Below are positions 47,959-56,163 of a DNA stretch of 64,000 bases, piece by piece. The first letter of the stretch is position 1. Each line of letters starts with the position of its first letter. This DNA is from Saccharothrix sp. HUAS TT1 (lineage in GTDB: Bacteria; Actinomycetota; Actinomycetes; Mycobacteriales; Pseudonocardiaceae), in NCBI RefSeq assembly GCF_040744945.1, contig NZ_CP160453.1, positions 248,001 to 312,000 of the forward strand, written 5' to 3'. The notes under the pieces are model-generated. The model searched no databases, was not told the DNA's origin, and saw only the letters and a program-made list of their open reading frames with translations. The position numbers and the translations under genes were made by a program.

Positions 47959-48958
47959 GAACGTCCCCAACGTAGTAATCGGCCAAACCGTGCGGAGCGT
48001 ACGCACCGCGGTCGGTCACCACCCCGGTGACGAACCGCGGCGGCGTCACGTCGAACGCCGGGTAGAGGCCGCGGGCCCGGTCGGTGGCCGTGCGGCGGCC
48101 CAGCGTGTGCAGCACCTCGTCGCCCGGTCGGTGCTCGATCGGCACGTCGGCGGCGGTGGGCGCGAGCCGGTCCGGCGCCTGCACCATGGCCAGGAACGGC
48201 ACGTCGAACGCGTGCGCGGCGACGGCCAGGCCGAGCGTGCCGACCTTGTTCACCACGTGCCCGTCCATGGTGACCCGGTCGGCGGCGGTCAGCAGCACGT
48301 CCACGTCGCCGGTCGACATCACGGCCGCGCCCATGCCGTCGGTGATCAGGGTCGTGTCGACGCCCATCTCGGCCAGCGTTTCGGCGGTGAGGCGGGCGCC
48401 CTGGAGGTACGGGCGGGTCTCCGTGCAGATGAACCGCAAGCGCTTGCCCATGCTCTGAGCGGCGGCGACGGTTTCGGTCAGGTAGAGGTCGGCCCAGCAG
48501 TGCGTGAGCACCGCGCCCTCGTCCGGCAGCAGTTCGGCGGTGTGCGCGCCGAGCGCCCGGCTGCGGCCCCGGTAGCGCTCGTCCCCCGCCTTCGCGCCTT
48601 CGAGGGCGCCGGTTTCGACGTCCTCGTGCGCGTCCACGCCCGCCAGCACGGCGGCGACGGCCTTGCGCAGGTGGTTGTTGGTGGGGCGGGTGGCGATCAG
48701 CCGCCGCCCGGCCCGGTCGAGGTGGGCGCGGGCGTCGGACCGGGGCAGGCCGCGGGCCTCGCGGGCGGCCAGCACCATGCCCCACAGCGCGGCGAAGTAC
48801 GGGCCGGAGGACTGGGTCACCATGTCCTCGATGGCCTTGGCGACCTCTTCGACCGTGCCGCAGCGCACCCACGTGCGCTCGAACGGGAAACCGCGCCGAT
48901 CGAGCACGTGCACGCCGTCGTCCTCCAGGCGCACGCTGCGCGCGAGCACCGGCTCCAT
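47951..48958 (-). CDS. mtnA: Methylthioribose-1-phosphate isomerase MtnA
   Basis: A 335-residue member of the eIF2B-like isomerases that turns methylthioribose-1-phosphate into the ribulose form. It has ATRPTNNHLRKAV, the catalytic-cysteine segment LTHCWADLYL, TETRPYLQGARLTAETL and the acidic catalytic region AADRVTMDGHVVNKVGT. It diverges somewhat from the Bacillus enzyme (THCW for the usual TxCNTG), but the operon context supports the call. ATG at 48958 overlaps the upstream stop by one base (TGATG). Confidence 0.85.
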   Translation of the reverse strand: MEPVLARSVRLEDDGVHVLDRRGFPFERTWVRCGTVEEVAKAIEDMVTQSSGPYFAALWGMVLAAREARGLPRSDARAHLDRAGRRLIATRPTNNHLRKAVAAVLAGVDAHEDVETGALEGAKAGDERYRGRSRALGAHTAELLPDEGAVLTHCWADLYLTETVAAAQSMGKRLRFICTETRPYLQGARLTAETLAEMGVDTTLITDGMGAAVMSTGDVDVLLTAADRVTMDGHVVNKVGTLGLAVAAHAFDVPFLAMVQAPDRLAPTAADVPIEHRPGDEVLHTLGRRTATDRARGLYPAFDVTPPRFVTGVVTDRGAYAPHGLADYYVGDVHE

Positions 48959-50082
48959 CAGCTGTACCCGGTGAACGGGGCGTGCTCGCCGGTGAGGTGG
49001 TACGCGCCGACCTCGCGCGCCTTGTACGCCACCGGGTCGTGCAGGGTGAGCGTGCGGGCGTTGCGCCAGAACCGGTCGAAGGCGTAGCCGGCGGCGGTCG
49101 CGCGGGCGCCGCACAGCTCGAACACCCGGCTGGTGGTCTGGTTCGCGACCCTGGTGGCGACGACCTTGGCGGCCGAGATGGCGGCGGCGGTCGCGGCGCG
49201 CTCGTCCCTGGTCAGCGCGGCGCCGCGGCCGGATGCCCGGTGCAGCTCGGCGGACGCGTGGTCGGCGAGGAGGCCGGCGGCCCGCGCTTCGGCGACCAGC
49301 TCGCCGTACGTGCCGAGGAGGTAGGGGTCGGCGGTCGCCTTGTCCACGCCGCTGAGGAACCACGGGCGGGTGGTCGTGCGGGCGTACTGGGCGGCCTCGG
49401 CGAGCGCGCCCTCGGCCATCGCCACGTACAGCTGGGCCAGCACGAGCTGGAAACCCAGCGCTGCCAGCGAGAGCCGCGGGCTCGTGTCGTCGTGCGGCCC
49501 GAGCACCTGGTGGGCGGGCACGCGCACGCGGTCGAACACCACCCCGCCGCTGGCCGTGAGGCGCTGGCCGATGTTGTCCCAGTCCCTCGCGTACGTGATG
49601 CCGTCGGCCTTCGCGTCGAGGGTGAACGTCACCTTCTCGCCCGTCCCGGTGCGGGTGGCGCTGACCACGAGCCGGTCGGCCACCGACGCGCCGGTGGCGA
49701 ACGTCTTGCGCCCGCTGACCTCGAACCCGCCGTCGACGGGCCGCAGCTCCAGCGCCGCGTCCAGCGGGTTGCTGACCCCGGCCCAGAACACGTCGTCACC
49801 CGCGTCGAACGCCGGGTTGTCGAACAGCCCGCTGCGCCAGACCTGCAGGTAGTGGTAGCCGAGGAGGTGCCCGACGTTGGCGTCGGCCGCGCCGACCACC
49901 CTGGTCACCGCCTGCTGCGTGGCCCAGTCGTCGACCGTCAACACCCCGGACCGGCGCAACGCCTCGACCTCGGCCACGGGCTCCGCACCGCGCCGATCCC
50001 GCTCCGCCGCGTCCACCCGCAACGCGGTCGCCAGCTCCTCGGCGACGGTCAGCCACTTCTGCCGACCATCGGTGCTCGTCAT
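48958..50082 (-). CDS. Acyl-CoA-dehydrogenase-fold flavoprotein (DszC/SfnB-like)
   Basis: A 374-residue flavoprotein of the acyl-CoA dehydrogenase superfamily. It resembles the monooxygenase branch (DszC, SfnB) rather than fatty-acid enzymes: it has VGHLLGYHYLQVWRSGLF, GFEVSGRKTFATGASVADRLVVSAT and DWDNIGQRLTASGGVVFDRVRVP. The usual catalytic glutamate region of beta-oxidation enzymes is not evident. As first gene of the methionine-salvage operon it may oxidise or desulfurise an organosulfur compound; this is inference. ATG at 50082. Confidence 0.8.
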   Translation of the reverse strand: MTSTDGRQKWLTVAEELATALRVDAAERDRRGAEPVAEVEALRRSGVLTVDDWATQQAVTRVVGAADANVGHLLGYHYLQVWRSGLFDNPAFDAGDDVFWAGVSNPLDAALELRPVDGGFEVSGRKTFATGASVADRLVVSATRTGTGEKVTFTLDAKADGITYARDWDNIGQRLTASGGVVFDRVRVPAHQVLGPHDDTSPRLSLAALGFQLVLAQLYVAMAEGALAEAAQYARTTTRPWFLSGVDKATADPYLLGTYGELVAEARAAGLLADHASAELHRASGRGAALTRDERAATAAAISAAKVVATRVANQTTSRVFELCGARATAAGYAFDRFWRNARTLTLHDPVAYKAREVGAYHLTGEHAPFTGYS

Positions 50083-50386
50083 CGCCCAGCCTCCCGCGTC
50101 GTCCACGTTCCAGCAGGTCAGCCTAGTGGCCGTGGCGCGGCGTGGGCTGAGCGTTCCGCCACATGGGAGCGCTGGCGCGCGGCGTTCGTCCTCGCCCGAC
50201 CACGTCCGGAGCCCCCGTCGAACCACGGCAGGTGCGTTGAGGGCAGTCGGCCTCACAATGGAGATGTCGTCCGGACGTCACCTGCCTGCCCCGGGTCGGC
50301 TTCGCCGCGCGGCACGACCACTGATGGGCGGATTGTGGAGCGGCCGGACGCGGCTACGCTCGAAAGATCAGGATGGGAGGCCGTGG
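50083..50386. other. Non-coding divergent region (304 bp)
   Basis: Between the methionine-salvage operon and the STAND ATPase gene, which diverge. No credible frame, no S-box (SAM) riboswitch pattern that I can recognise, and no long palindrome. The right end contains GGGAGG just before the ATPase GTG. I see no other signal. Confidence 0.4.
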
Positions 50387-52645
50387 GTGCCGGACCAGCC
50401 TCGGACCGCCAGGTCCAACGACATGTCCGGCACGGCGAGCGCCGTCGTGCAGGCCGCCTCCATAGCGGGCGGCGTGCACCTCCACGCCACTCACGCCGAC
50501 CCGGTCCGGCCGCCCCGCGAGCTGCCTCCGGACGTGCACCCGTTCATCGACCGGGCGGAACAGCTGGCCGAGATGGACCTGCTGCTCGCGTCGACGGAGG
50601 AGGTGCCCTCGACGAACGCGGTGGTGATCTCCGCGGTGTCCGGCACGGCCGGCGTGGGCAAGACCGCTTTCGCCACGCACTGGGCGCACCGCGTCAGCCA
50701 CCGGTTCCCCGACGGCCAGCTCTACGTGAACCTGCGCGGTTATAGCCCGGACGAGCCGGTGCCGCCCGCAGAGGCCCTGGCCAACCTGCTGCGATCGCTG
50801 GGCGTGCCGAACTCGGACATCCCCCACGACTTGGACGAGCGGGCAACCCGGTTCCGGAGCCTGGCCGCCGGTCGTCGGATGCTGATCGTGCTGGACAACG
50901 CTCGTTCCGCCGAGCAGGTGCGACCGCTGCTCCCGGGAACGTCCTCCTGCCTGGTCCTCGTGACCAGCCGTGATGCCCTGCCCGGTCTGGTCTCCCGGGA
51001 TGGCGCTCGCCGGATGAACCTGGACCTGCTGGCCCACAACCAGGCGGTGAGCCTGTTGCGGATGCTGGTCGGCCCCCGGGTGGACGCCGAACCGGAAGCC
51101 GCCGACGCCCTCGTCCGGCACTGCGCCCGATTACCCCTGGCCCTGCGGATCGCCGCGGACCTGGTCACCACCACCCACGAGGTGACGCTCGCGGAACTCG
51201 TCGCCGAACTCGCGGACGAGCAGAGCAGGCTGGACCTGCTCGACGCTGGTGAGGACCCGCGCACGGCGGTGCGCGCCGTGCTCTCCTGGTCCTACCGGAA
51301 CCTCGATCCCGCACAGGCCAGGGCGTTCCGCCTGCTCGGCCTGCACCCCGGTCGCGACTTCGACCCGATCAGCGCGTCGGTGCTGTTCGAGAGCACGCTG
51401 ATCCGCACGCGCCGGCTGCTCGACTCGCTCGTCCGCGCACACCTGCTGGAACGCACCAGGCTCGGCCGCTACCAGATGCACGACCTGCTCCGCGTCTACG
51501 CGGCCGGCCTCGCTTCGCGGGAAGAGACCCCCGAGGTGCACGACGCGGCGTTGCGGCGGTTGCTGGACTTCTTCCTCCACACCGCGTCACTCGCCATGGA
51601 AATCCTCTTCCCCCACGAGCGCGACCGGAGGCCGGCGCTGCCCGTCGGCGGCGGTTCGCCCGTGAAGCTCGCGAACCGCGCTGAGGCGGAGCAGTGGTTG
51701 GAAACCGAGCGCATCACGTTCTCCGCGATGGCGGCGCTGACGGCAGACCCCGTGTGGGCGGTCTACGCGACGCTGCTCTCCACGACCCTCTACCGGTTCC
51801 TCGACATACACGGCCACTTCGACGAAGCGGTCACCCTGCACGGCTTCGCGGTCACCGCGGCGAGACGGCTGGGCGACAGCGTGGCCGAGGGTCGCGCTCT
51901 GCACAACCTCGGGGTCGTGCACCAGCGCCTGGGGCACTACCTGCCGTCGCGGGACGACCTGGAACAGGCGATCGTCGTGCTCGACCGCACGGATCGGCCG
52001 CTGATCCAGGCGCTGGCGCTGGCGGACCTGGGCAACGTGCTGATGCTCCTGGGCCGACATGACGAGGCGTTGGCACGCGACGCTTCCGCCCTGCGGTTGT
52101 TCGAAGGTGTGGGCGACCGCACCGGGCAGGGGCAGGTGCTCAACAACATGGGACTGGTGCTCGACCGGTTGGGCCGCCACGAGGAGTCCGTCGAGCACCT
52201 GCAGCGAGCGCTGGCCCTGTTCCAGGAGACGGACGACCAGCCGCGCATGGGCTACGCGCTCAACGACATCGGCGTGGTCCTCCAGCACCTGGACCGTTCC
52301 GACGAGGCACTGGGGCACCACGAGGACGCGCTGGGTCTCGCGCGGGCCACCCACGATCGGGCGCTGGAGGCGGAAGCGCTCAACGGACTCGGCGGCGCGC
52401 TACGCCGGATGGAGGTCACGGAAGAGGTTCTGCAGTACCACGAACAAGCGCTCGCGATCGCCTTGGACATCGGCGATCGCCATGAGCAGGCGCAGGCGCA
52501 CGAGGGCGCCGCCAACGCCTACGAGGCGTTGGCGAACACCGCCGAAGCTCGACAACGGTGGCGGCTCGCACTGGAGATCTACCTCGACCTGGGCTCCCCC
52601 GAAGCCGAAGAGGTCCGTCGGCGGTTGGAGCGGCTGGACGGCTGA
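50387..52645 (+). CDS. STAND-family NB-ARC ATPase with TPR repeats
   Basis: A 752-residue signal-transduction ATPase. Residues 14-34 hold an actinobacterial short motif ending VVQAASIAGGVHLH, often seen at the N-terminus of such ATPases. The NB-ARC P-loop is GTAGVGKT (86-93), Walker B LIVLD (166-170), then a CxLPLALR-like stretch (CARLPLALRIAADL). From about residue 470 at least six tetratricopeptide repeats run to the end (LHNLGVVHQRLG, LNNMGLVLDRLG, LNDIGVVLQHLD). No SARP DNA-binding domain or enzymatic effector is fused. GTG at 50387 with GGGAGG upstream. Confidence 0.87.
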   Translation: MPDQPRTARSNDMSGTASAVVQAASIAGGVHLHATHADPVRPPRELPPDVHPFIDRAEQLAEMDLLLASTEEVPSTNAVVISAVSGTAGVGKTAFATHWAHRVSHRFPDGQLYVNLRGYSPDEPVPPAEALANLLRSLGVPNSDIPHDLDERATRFRSLAAGRRMLIVLDNARSAEQVRPLLPGTSSCLVLVTSRDALPGLVSRDGARRMNLDLLAHNQAVSLLRMLVGPRVDAEPEAADALVRHCARLPLALRIAADLVTTTHEVTLAELVAELADEQSRLDLLDAGEDPRTAVRAVLSWSYRNLDPAQARAFRLLGLHPGRDFDPISASVLFESTLIRTRRLLDSLVRAHLLERTRLGRYQMHDLLRVYAAGLASREETPEVHDAALRRLLDFFLHTASLAMEILFPHERDRRPALPVGGGSPVKLANRAEAEQWLETERITFSAMAALTADPVWAVYATLLSTTLYRFLDIHGHFDEAVTLHGFAVTAARRLGDSVAEGRALHNLGVVHQRLGHYLPSRDDLEQAIVVLDRTDRPLIQALALADLGNVLMLLGRHDEALARDASALRLFEGVGDRTGQGQVLNNMGLVLDRLGRHEESVEHLQRALALFQETDDQPRMGYALNDIGVVLQHLDRSDEALGHHEDALGLARATHDRALEAEALNGLGGALRRMEVTEEVLQYHEQALAIALDIGDRHEQAQAHEGAANAYEALANTAEARQRWRLALEIYLDLGSPEAEEVRRRLERLDG

Positions 52646-52691
52646 GCCCGTCGGTCCAGGTGGGAAGAGGGGTGGCGGGATCCGCCGGTGA

Positions 52692-53885
52692 TCAGGCCAC
52701 CAGGCGGTAGCGGTGCAGCAGGCCGAGATCCGCCAGCAGTCTCCGCACGGGTTGGCCCTCGTAACGGCGGCAGGTTTCTTCGACGTGGTCGCGCCACACC
52801 CCGCGGTCGGCACGCCACGCGGTCATGTAGTCGAGGCACAGGCGCGGCTCGATGAGCAGGTTCCGGGCACGGGCGGCCCGGACAGCGGCGATCACCTTCG
52901 ACTTGGCGGGACCGTCCGGGTGCACGTCGGCGACCATGGCGATCACCTCGTCGATGAACCGCCTGCGTCGGCCGAGGAACCACTGCCAGTAGCCGACGGT
53001 GGCCTCGGGCAGGCCGTGCGCGGTGTCGAGCAGTCCGAACAGCCCTTCGGCGAGGCAGTCCCCCAGCTCCTCCGTGCGGGCGCGCGCGGTGTCCCGGTAC
53101 GGGTCGTAGGCCTGCTGGAGCGCCAGACCCGTGACCGCCGACGGCGACAAGCCGGTGTCGTCGAGCAGGAAGAACCAGTCTTCGTTGTAGATGTCGGGGA
53201 AGAACGACGTGAACGACCCGCGACCGATCGCGAGCGCTCCCGTGCCGATGAACGTGTCCTGATCACCGCCAGCCTCGCGGTAGGCGTGGCAGACCACCGA
53301 GTTGTCCGGATAGCCACCGACCGACAGCCCGACCCCGGTGAACCGGTCGAGCAGGCCCGCGGCGTCGCTCAGGTCGTCGGGTCGCGGGATCACGACGTCG
53401 TCGTCCAGGAGGATGACGCGTTCCCAGCCCGCCACGGCAGCGATCAGCAGCCCCAGGTTCCGCTTCGCACTGGTGTCGGTGCGCCGGTCGAACACACCGC
53501 CTCGCAGCATCGAGGTCGTTCGGAACCGCGGCACGACGTCGTCGGGGACTTCGGTGACGTCCACGGCCATGATCTCCACCCCGGCACGCCCGGCGAGCAC
53601 CGCGGCGGCATCCGCCGACGACCGGCGGCTGCACAAGGTGACCAGCGTGCACCCGTGGTGCCTGGCCAGCGCTACGGCGTTGTGCAAGTAAGCGGTGGGT
53701 CTCGCCGTTGCCACGATGATCGCGTCCACCCGCGCCGGGGTGGGGGCCACCTCTCGCGCCAGCAGGTGGCGGTGGGAGCCGTGGTGGTTCGCCGACCTGG
53801 AGTTCGAGGACCTGGGAGGACCTGCTCCCGCGGGGGAACCGGCCAGCGGAAGCGCCGCGGCGTTCAACTCCCGCCCTCCGGCCAC
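52692..53885 (-). CDS. Putative GT-A-fold glycosyltransferase
   Basis: A 397-residue protein. After a low-complexity N-terminal 50 residues it has an alpha/beta start (VDAIIVATARPTAYLHNAV) and a likely metal-nucleotide D-D-D motif in ERVILLDDDVVIPRP, followed by acceptor-domain features including DIYNEDWFFLLDDTGL. It resembles family-2-like glycosyltransferases but I cannot name a family. The true start could be internal (GTG at 53729). It overlaps the XRE regulator gene by 22 bases and is convergent to the STAND ATPase with a 46-bp gap. Confidence 0.6.
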   Translation of the reverse strand: MAGGRELNAAALPLAGSPAGAGPPRSSNSRSANHHGSHRHLLAREVAPTPARVDAIIVATARPTAYLHNAVALARHHGCTLVTLCSRRSSADAAAVLAGRAGVEIMAVDVTEVPDDVVPRFRTTSMLRGGVFDRRTDTSAKRNLGLLIAAVAGWERVILLDDDVVIPRPDDLSDAAGLLDRFTGVGLSVGGYPDNSVVCHAYREAGGDQDTFIGTGALAIGRGSFTSFFPDIYNEDWFFLLDDTGLSPSAVTGLALQQAYDPYRDTARARTEELGDCLAEGLFGLLDTAHGLPEATVGYWQWFLGRRRRFIDEVIAMVADVHPDGPAKSKVIAAVRAARARNLLIEPRLCLDYMTAWRADRGVWRDHVEETCRRYEGQPVRRLLADLGLLHRYRLVA

Positions 53886-54955
53886 TCGAAGAGGCGTTGG
53901 TCGGGCAGGTTCCAGTCAGGGGTGACGACCTGACCGTTCACCACCAGCACCTTGGTGAGGACGCTGTAGGCGCGCACGCCCGCGAACCGGGTGGCCAGGT
54001 ACTCCGTGTTGCGGTCGCGGAACCTCACGTCGGTGAGCACCCGCACGACGCCGAGGGTTCCCCGACCGTACTGGCCGTTGCAGATCGTGACCGTCCGCTT
54101 GTGGTTGAACGGGTTCGGCCCGCGGTAGAAGTGCGCGACGTCCTCGTGCAGCACCTCGCGCCCCCCATGCGTGCTCAACTGCGGCGCGAACAGCGTCTCG
54201 CCACCGTCCGGCCGGCGCACCAGAAACCCGCCCGCCTCGGCGTCGTCGTGCCGGGCGACCTGGGTGACCGGGAGGTCGACCCGGTCCAGCAGCTCGCGGG
54301 TGACCAGGTTCCAGTCGACGCCGCCGAGCAGCACCAGGTGCGTGGTGTAGTCGTCGGGCGCGAGGTCGGAGGCGATGCGGAAGTTGACCGGGCTGCGGGG
54401 GTTCAGGGCGCGGATGTGGCCGTGCAGCTCGATCAGGGCGTCGAGGTCGGCGTAGGTGTACAGCTCGACGTAGTCCGGCTGGGTCGGGTCGGAGTAGGGC
54501 ATCCGGGCACGCATGTCGGCCGGGAGCTGGGCGACGACGATGGTGACGTCGTGCCGGTCGTCGAAGTGCCAGAAGCTGCGGTCCGCGGTGTCCTGCCCGA
54601 CTCGGCCGTCGTCACCCCGGTCGGCAGGGCGCAGGTCGGTCAGCTCGCGCAGCAGTTCGTCGCGGCGGCGCTGTTCGTCGATGGTCAGCTCGTCAACCGG
54701 GATCAGCCGGTACGGATGGGTCTCGACGGAGCGCTTGGTGGCGAAGAACGTGGCGTAGGCGGCAAGGCGGTGCAGTGGCGGGGTCTTCGGCTTGGCGCGG
54801 CTCTCCCACGACGACAGCAGGGGCACGCTGGCGGGCTTGTCCGCGCTGAACGCCTGGGCCAGGTCGCTCTGGGTGATGGTCACATCAGGCCACTGCTCCT
54901 CGCGCAGTGCCCGGAGGCGGTGCGCCAGCGAGTGGGATCCCTCCGCGATGGCCAC
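53864..54955 (-). CDS. XRE regulator with large unrecognised C-terminal region
   Basis: A 363-residue protein. Residues about 10-75 form a helix-turn-helix (LAHRLRALREEQWP, ITQSDLAQAFS, VPLLSSWESRAKP). The remaining 285 residues are an alpha/beta domain that I do not recognise: DVTIVVAQLPADMRARMP, VELYTYADLDALIELHGHI, HLVLLGGVDWN, TVTICNGQYGRGTLGVVR, then EYLATRF. The alternation suggests a Rossmann-like or nucleotide-binding fold that senses a ligand. GTG at 54955. Its promoter carries a repeat likely to be its own operator, shared with a divergent exported hydrolase. Confidence 0.75.
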   Translation of the reverse strand: MAIAEGSHSLAHRLRALREEQWPDVTITQSDLAQAFSADKPASVPLLSSWESRAKPKTPPLHRLAAYATFFATKRSVETHPYRLIPVDELTIDEQRRRDELLRELTDLRPADRGDDGRVGQDTADRSFWHFDDRHDVTIVVAQLPADMRARMPYSDPTQPDYVELYTYADLDALIELHGHIRALNPRSPVNFRIASDLAPDDYTTHLVLLGGVDWNLVTRELLDRVDLPVTQVARHDDAEAGGFLVRRPDGGETLFAPQLSTHGGREVLHEDVAHFYRGPNPFNHKRTVTICNGQYGRGTLGVVRVLTDVRFRDRNTEYLATRFAGVRAYSVLTKVLVVNGQVVTPDWNLPDQRLFEWPEGGS

Positions 54956-54965
54956 GTTCGCACCC

Positions 54966-55130
54966 TTCAGCGAACTTCAGCAGTACAACTGAATTTCGGA
55001 ACATACACTATTGCGAAGAAAAGTCACGAGACGTCGGTTCGCCTGACTCCTTGCCGGTTTCCAGTCCTGGTCTTACGCTCAAGTCGCTGAGGTTCAGCGA
55101 ACTTCAGCTGAACTTCAGCTGAAGTTCGCT
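54966..55130. promoter_or_regulatory. Repeated-palindrome control region
   Basis: The 16-mer TTCAGCGAACTTCAGC occurs at 54966-54981 (over the XRE-gene ribosome site) and again, identical, at 55093-55108. The second copy starts a 35-bp inverted repeat: AGCGAACTTCAGCT (55096-55109) with its exact complement at 55117-55130. The 18-bp perfect palindrome GAACTTCAGCTGAAGTTC sits at 55110-55127. A degenerate second arm follows the first copy (CTGAATTTCGG, 54989-54999). This probably binds the XRE protein. Confidence 0.75.
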
Positions 55131-55213
55131 CCGGCGCGCAGGCCGAACCGCCGCGTGCGAACCGCTCCTTTCGATTACCGTGTGCGGGCCCACGTCGAAG
55201 GGGGAGTCGCACG

Positions 55214-56029
55214 ATGGACCTGTCGCGCAGATCGTTCTCCGGGGGAACCGCCGTCGCACCGGCGGCGCCCGGGACGACCGCCGCGTCGGCCCTGGCGTCG
55301 CGTCCGCACCGGACGTCCACACCGCACCTGCTGGAAGCCGAGCAGCTGGTGGGCTACCTGTCGCTGCCGACGTGCCCGCTGGCGAACAACACCTACAAGG
55401 AGCCGGACCAGCCGAACGTGGTCCGGTGGGGCTCGCCCGGCGACGCGTCCGGGTGGGTCAACCAGAGCCAGTGCGCGTCGTTCCTGACGGCGGTGCTGAA
55501 GCGGACGTACAAGTGGGCGTCTTCGGCGTACTTCCGCAGGCACTTCGGCACGGCGAGCCCGTTCGCGCGGGACTACCGGGAGGCGTTCGCCGAGCGCGAC
55601 CTGCCGCACTTCGAGCGCGTCACGAGGGTGGGCGACCTCCGTCCGGGTGATCTGATCGCCGTCGACTACCGGAACGACCAGGACACCAACACCGGGCACG
55701 TGGTGATGGTGCGGTCGGTGCGGGGCGTGTACACCGCGCCCGGCTCCAGCCTGAACTTCGCCGGTGAGACGCAGTACGCGGTGGAGGTCGTGGACTGCAC
55801 GTCCGAGCCGCACGGCGTGTACGGGGTGGGCAACTACTTCCGGTTCCCGGACAGCCGGATCTTCAACGCCACCGCGTGGACCGACGGCGCGGGGTACGGG
55901 CACATGATGTTCTACGCGTCCGACGCCACCGGCGAGTTCACCCGGTACCGGTGGAGCGTGAACACCGCGTCCTCGGGCACCTACACCACCGCCCAACGCC
56001 CCGTCGCCGCCGTCCGCGTCACGCCCTGA
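55214..56029 (+). CDS. Tat-exported putative cysteine hydrolase (NlpC/CHAP-like)
   Basis: A 271-residue protein with a twin-arginine signal (LSRRSFSGG then an Ala-rich stretch). The mature protein has a candidate nucleophile in WVNQSQCASFLTAVLKRTY and a candidate histidine in DTNTGHVVMVRSV after the PGDLIAVDY strand, the order and spacing of NlpC/P60 or CHAP amidases. It could act on peptidoglycan or a surface peptide. No close family can be named. ATG at 55214 with GGGGGAG upstream. It is divergent to the XRE regulator. Confidence 0.68.
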   Translation: MDLSRRSFSGGTAVAPAAPGTTAASALASRPHRTSTPHLLEAEQLVGYLSLPTCPLANNTYKEPDQPNVVRWGSPGDASGWVNQSQCASFLTAVLKRTYKWASSAYFRRHFGTASPFARDYREAFAERDLPHFERVTRVGDLRPGDLIAVDYRNDQDTNTGHVVMVRSVRGVYTAPGSSLNFAGETQYAVEVVDCTSEPHGVYGVGNYFRFPDSRIFNATAWTDGAGYGHMMFYASDATGEFTRYRWSVNTASSGTYTTAQRPVAAVRVTP

Positions 56030-56062
56030 AGCGCCCCCGAAGCGACCCGGAAGCGCCCTGAG

Positions 56063-56159
56063 CGTTCAGCTCACCCGTTCCGAACGTAGGACACGCGCGT
56101 TCCGAACGTAGGACTCTCGCGAGAGTCGTACGTTCGGGTCGCGTGTGTCCTACGTTCGG
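56063..56159. repeat. 22-bp-unit palindromic repeat element E
   Basis: Forward cores CGTTCAGCTC, CGTAGGACAC and CGTAGGACTC start at 56063, 56085 and 56107. Reverse cores GAGTCGTACG and GTGTCCTACG start at 56123 and 56145. Spacing is 22 bp. CCGAACGTAGGACACGCG at 56080 pairs with the end of the element. It lies between convergent genes and combines the GTAGGAC type of element D with the mirrored layout of element A. Confidence 0.83.
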
Positions 56160-56163
56160 GGGG

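Noticed and set aside
50083..50386. SAM riboswitch before the methionine-salvage operon
   Set aside because: I could not find the conserved S-box or SAM-II pairing elements; a covariance-model search would be decisive.
50387..52645. SARP-family antibiotic regulator
   Set aside because: The N-terminal winged-helix and BTAD domains of SARPs are missing; only the NB-ARC and TPR parts are present.
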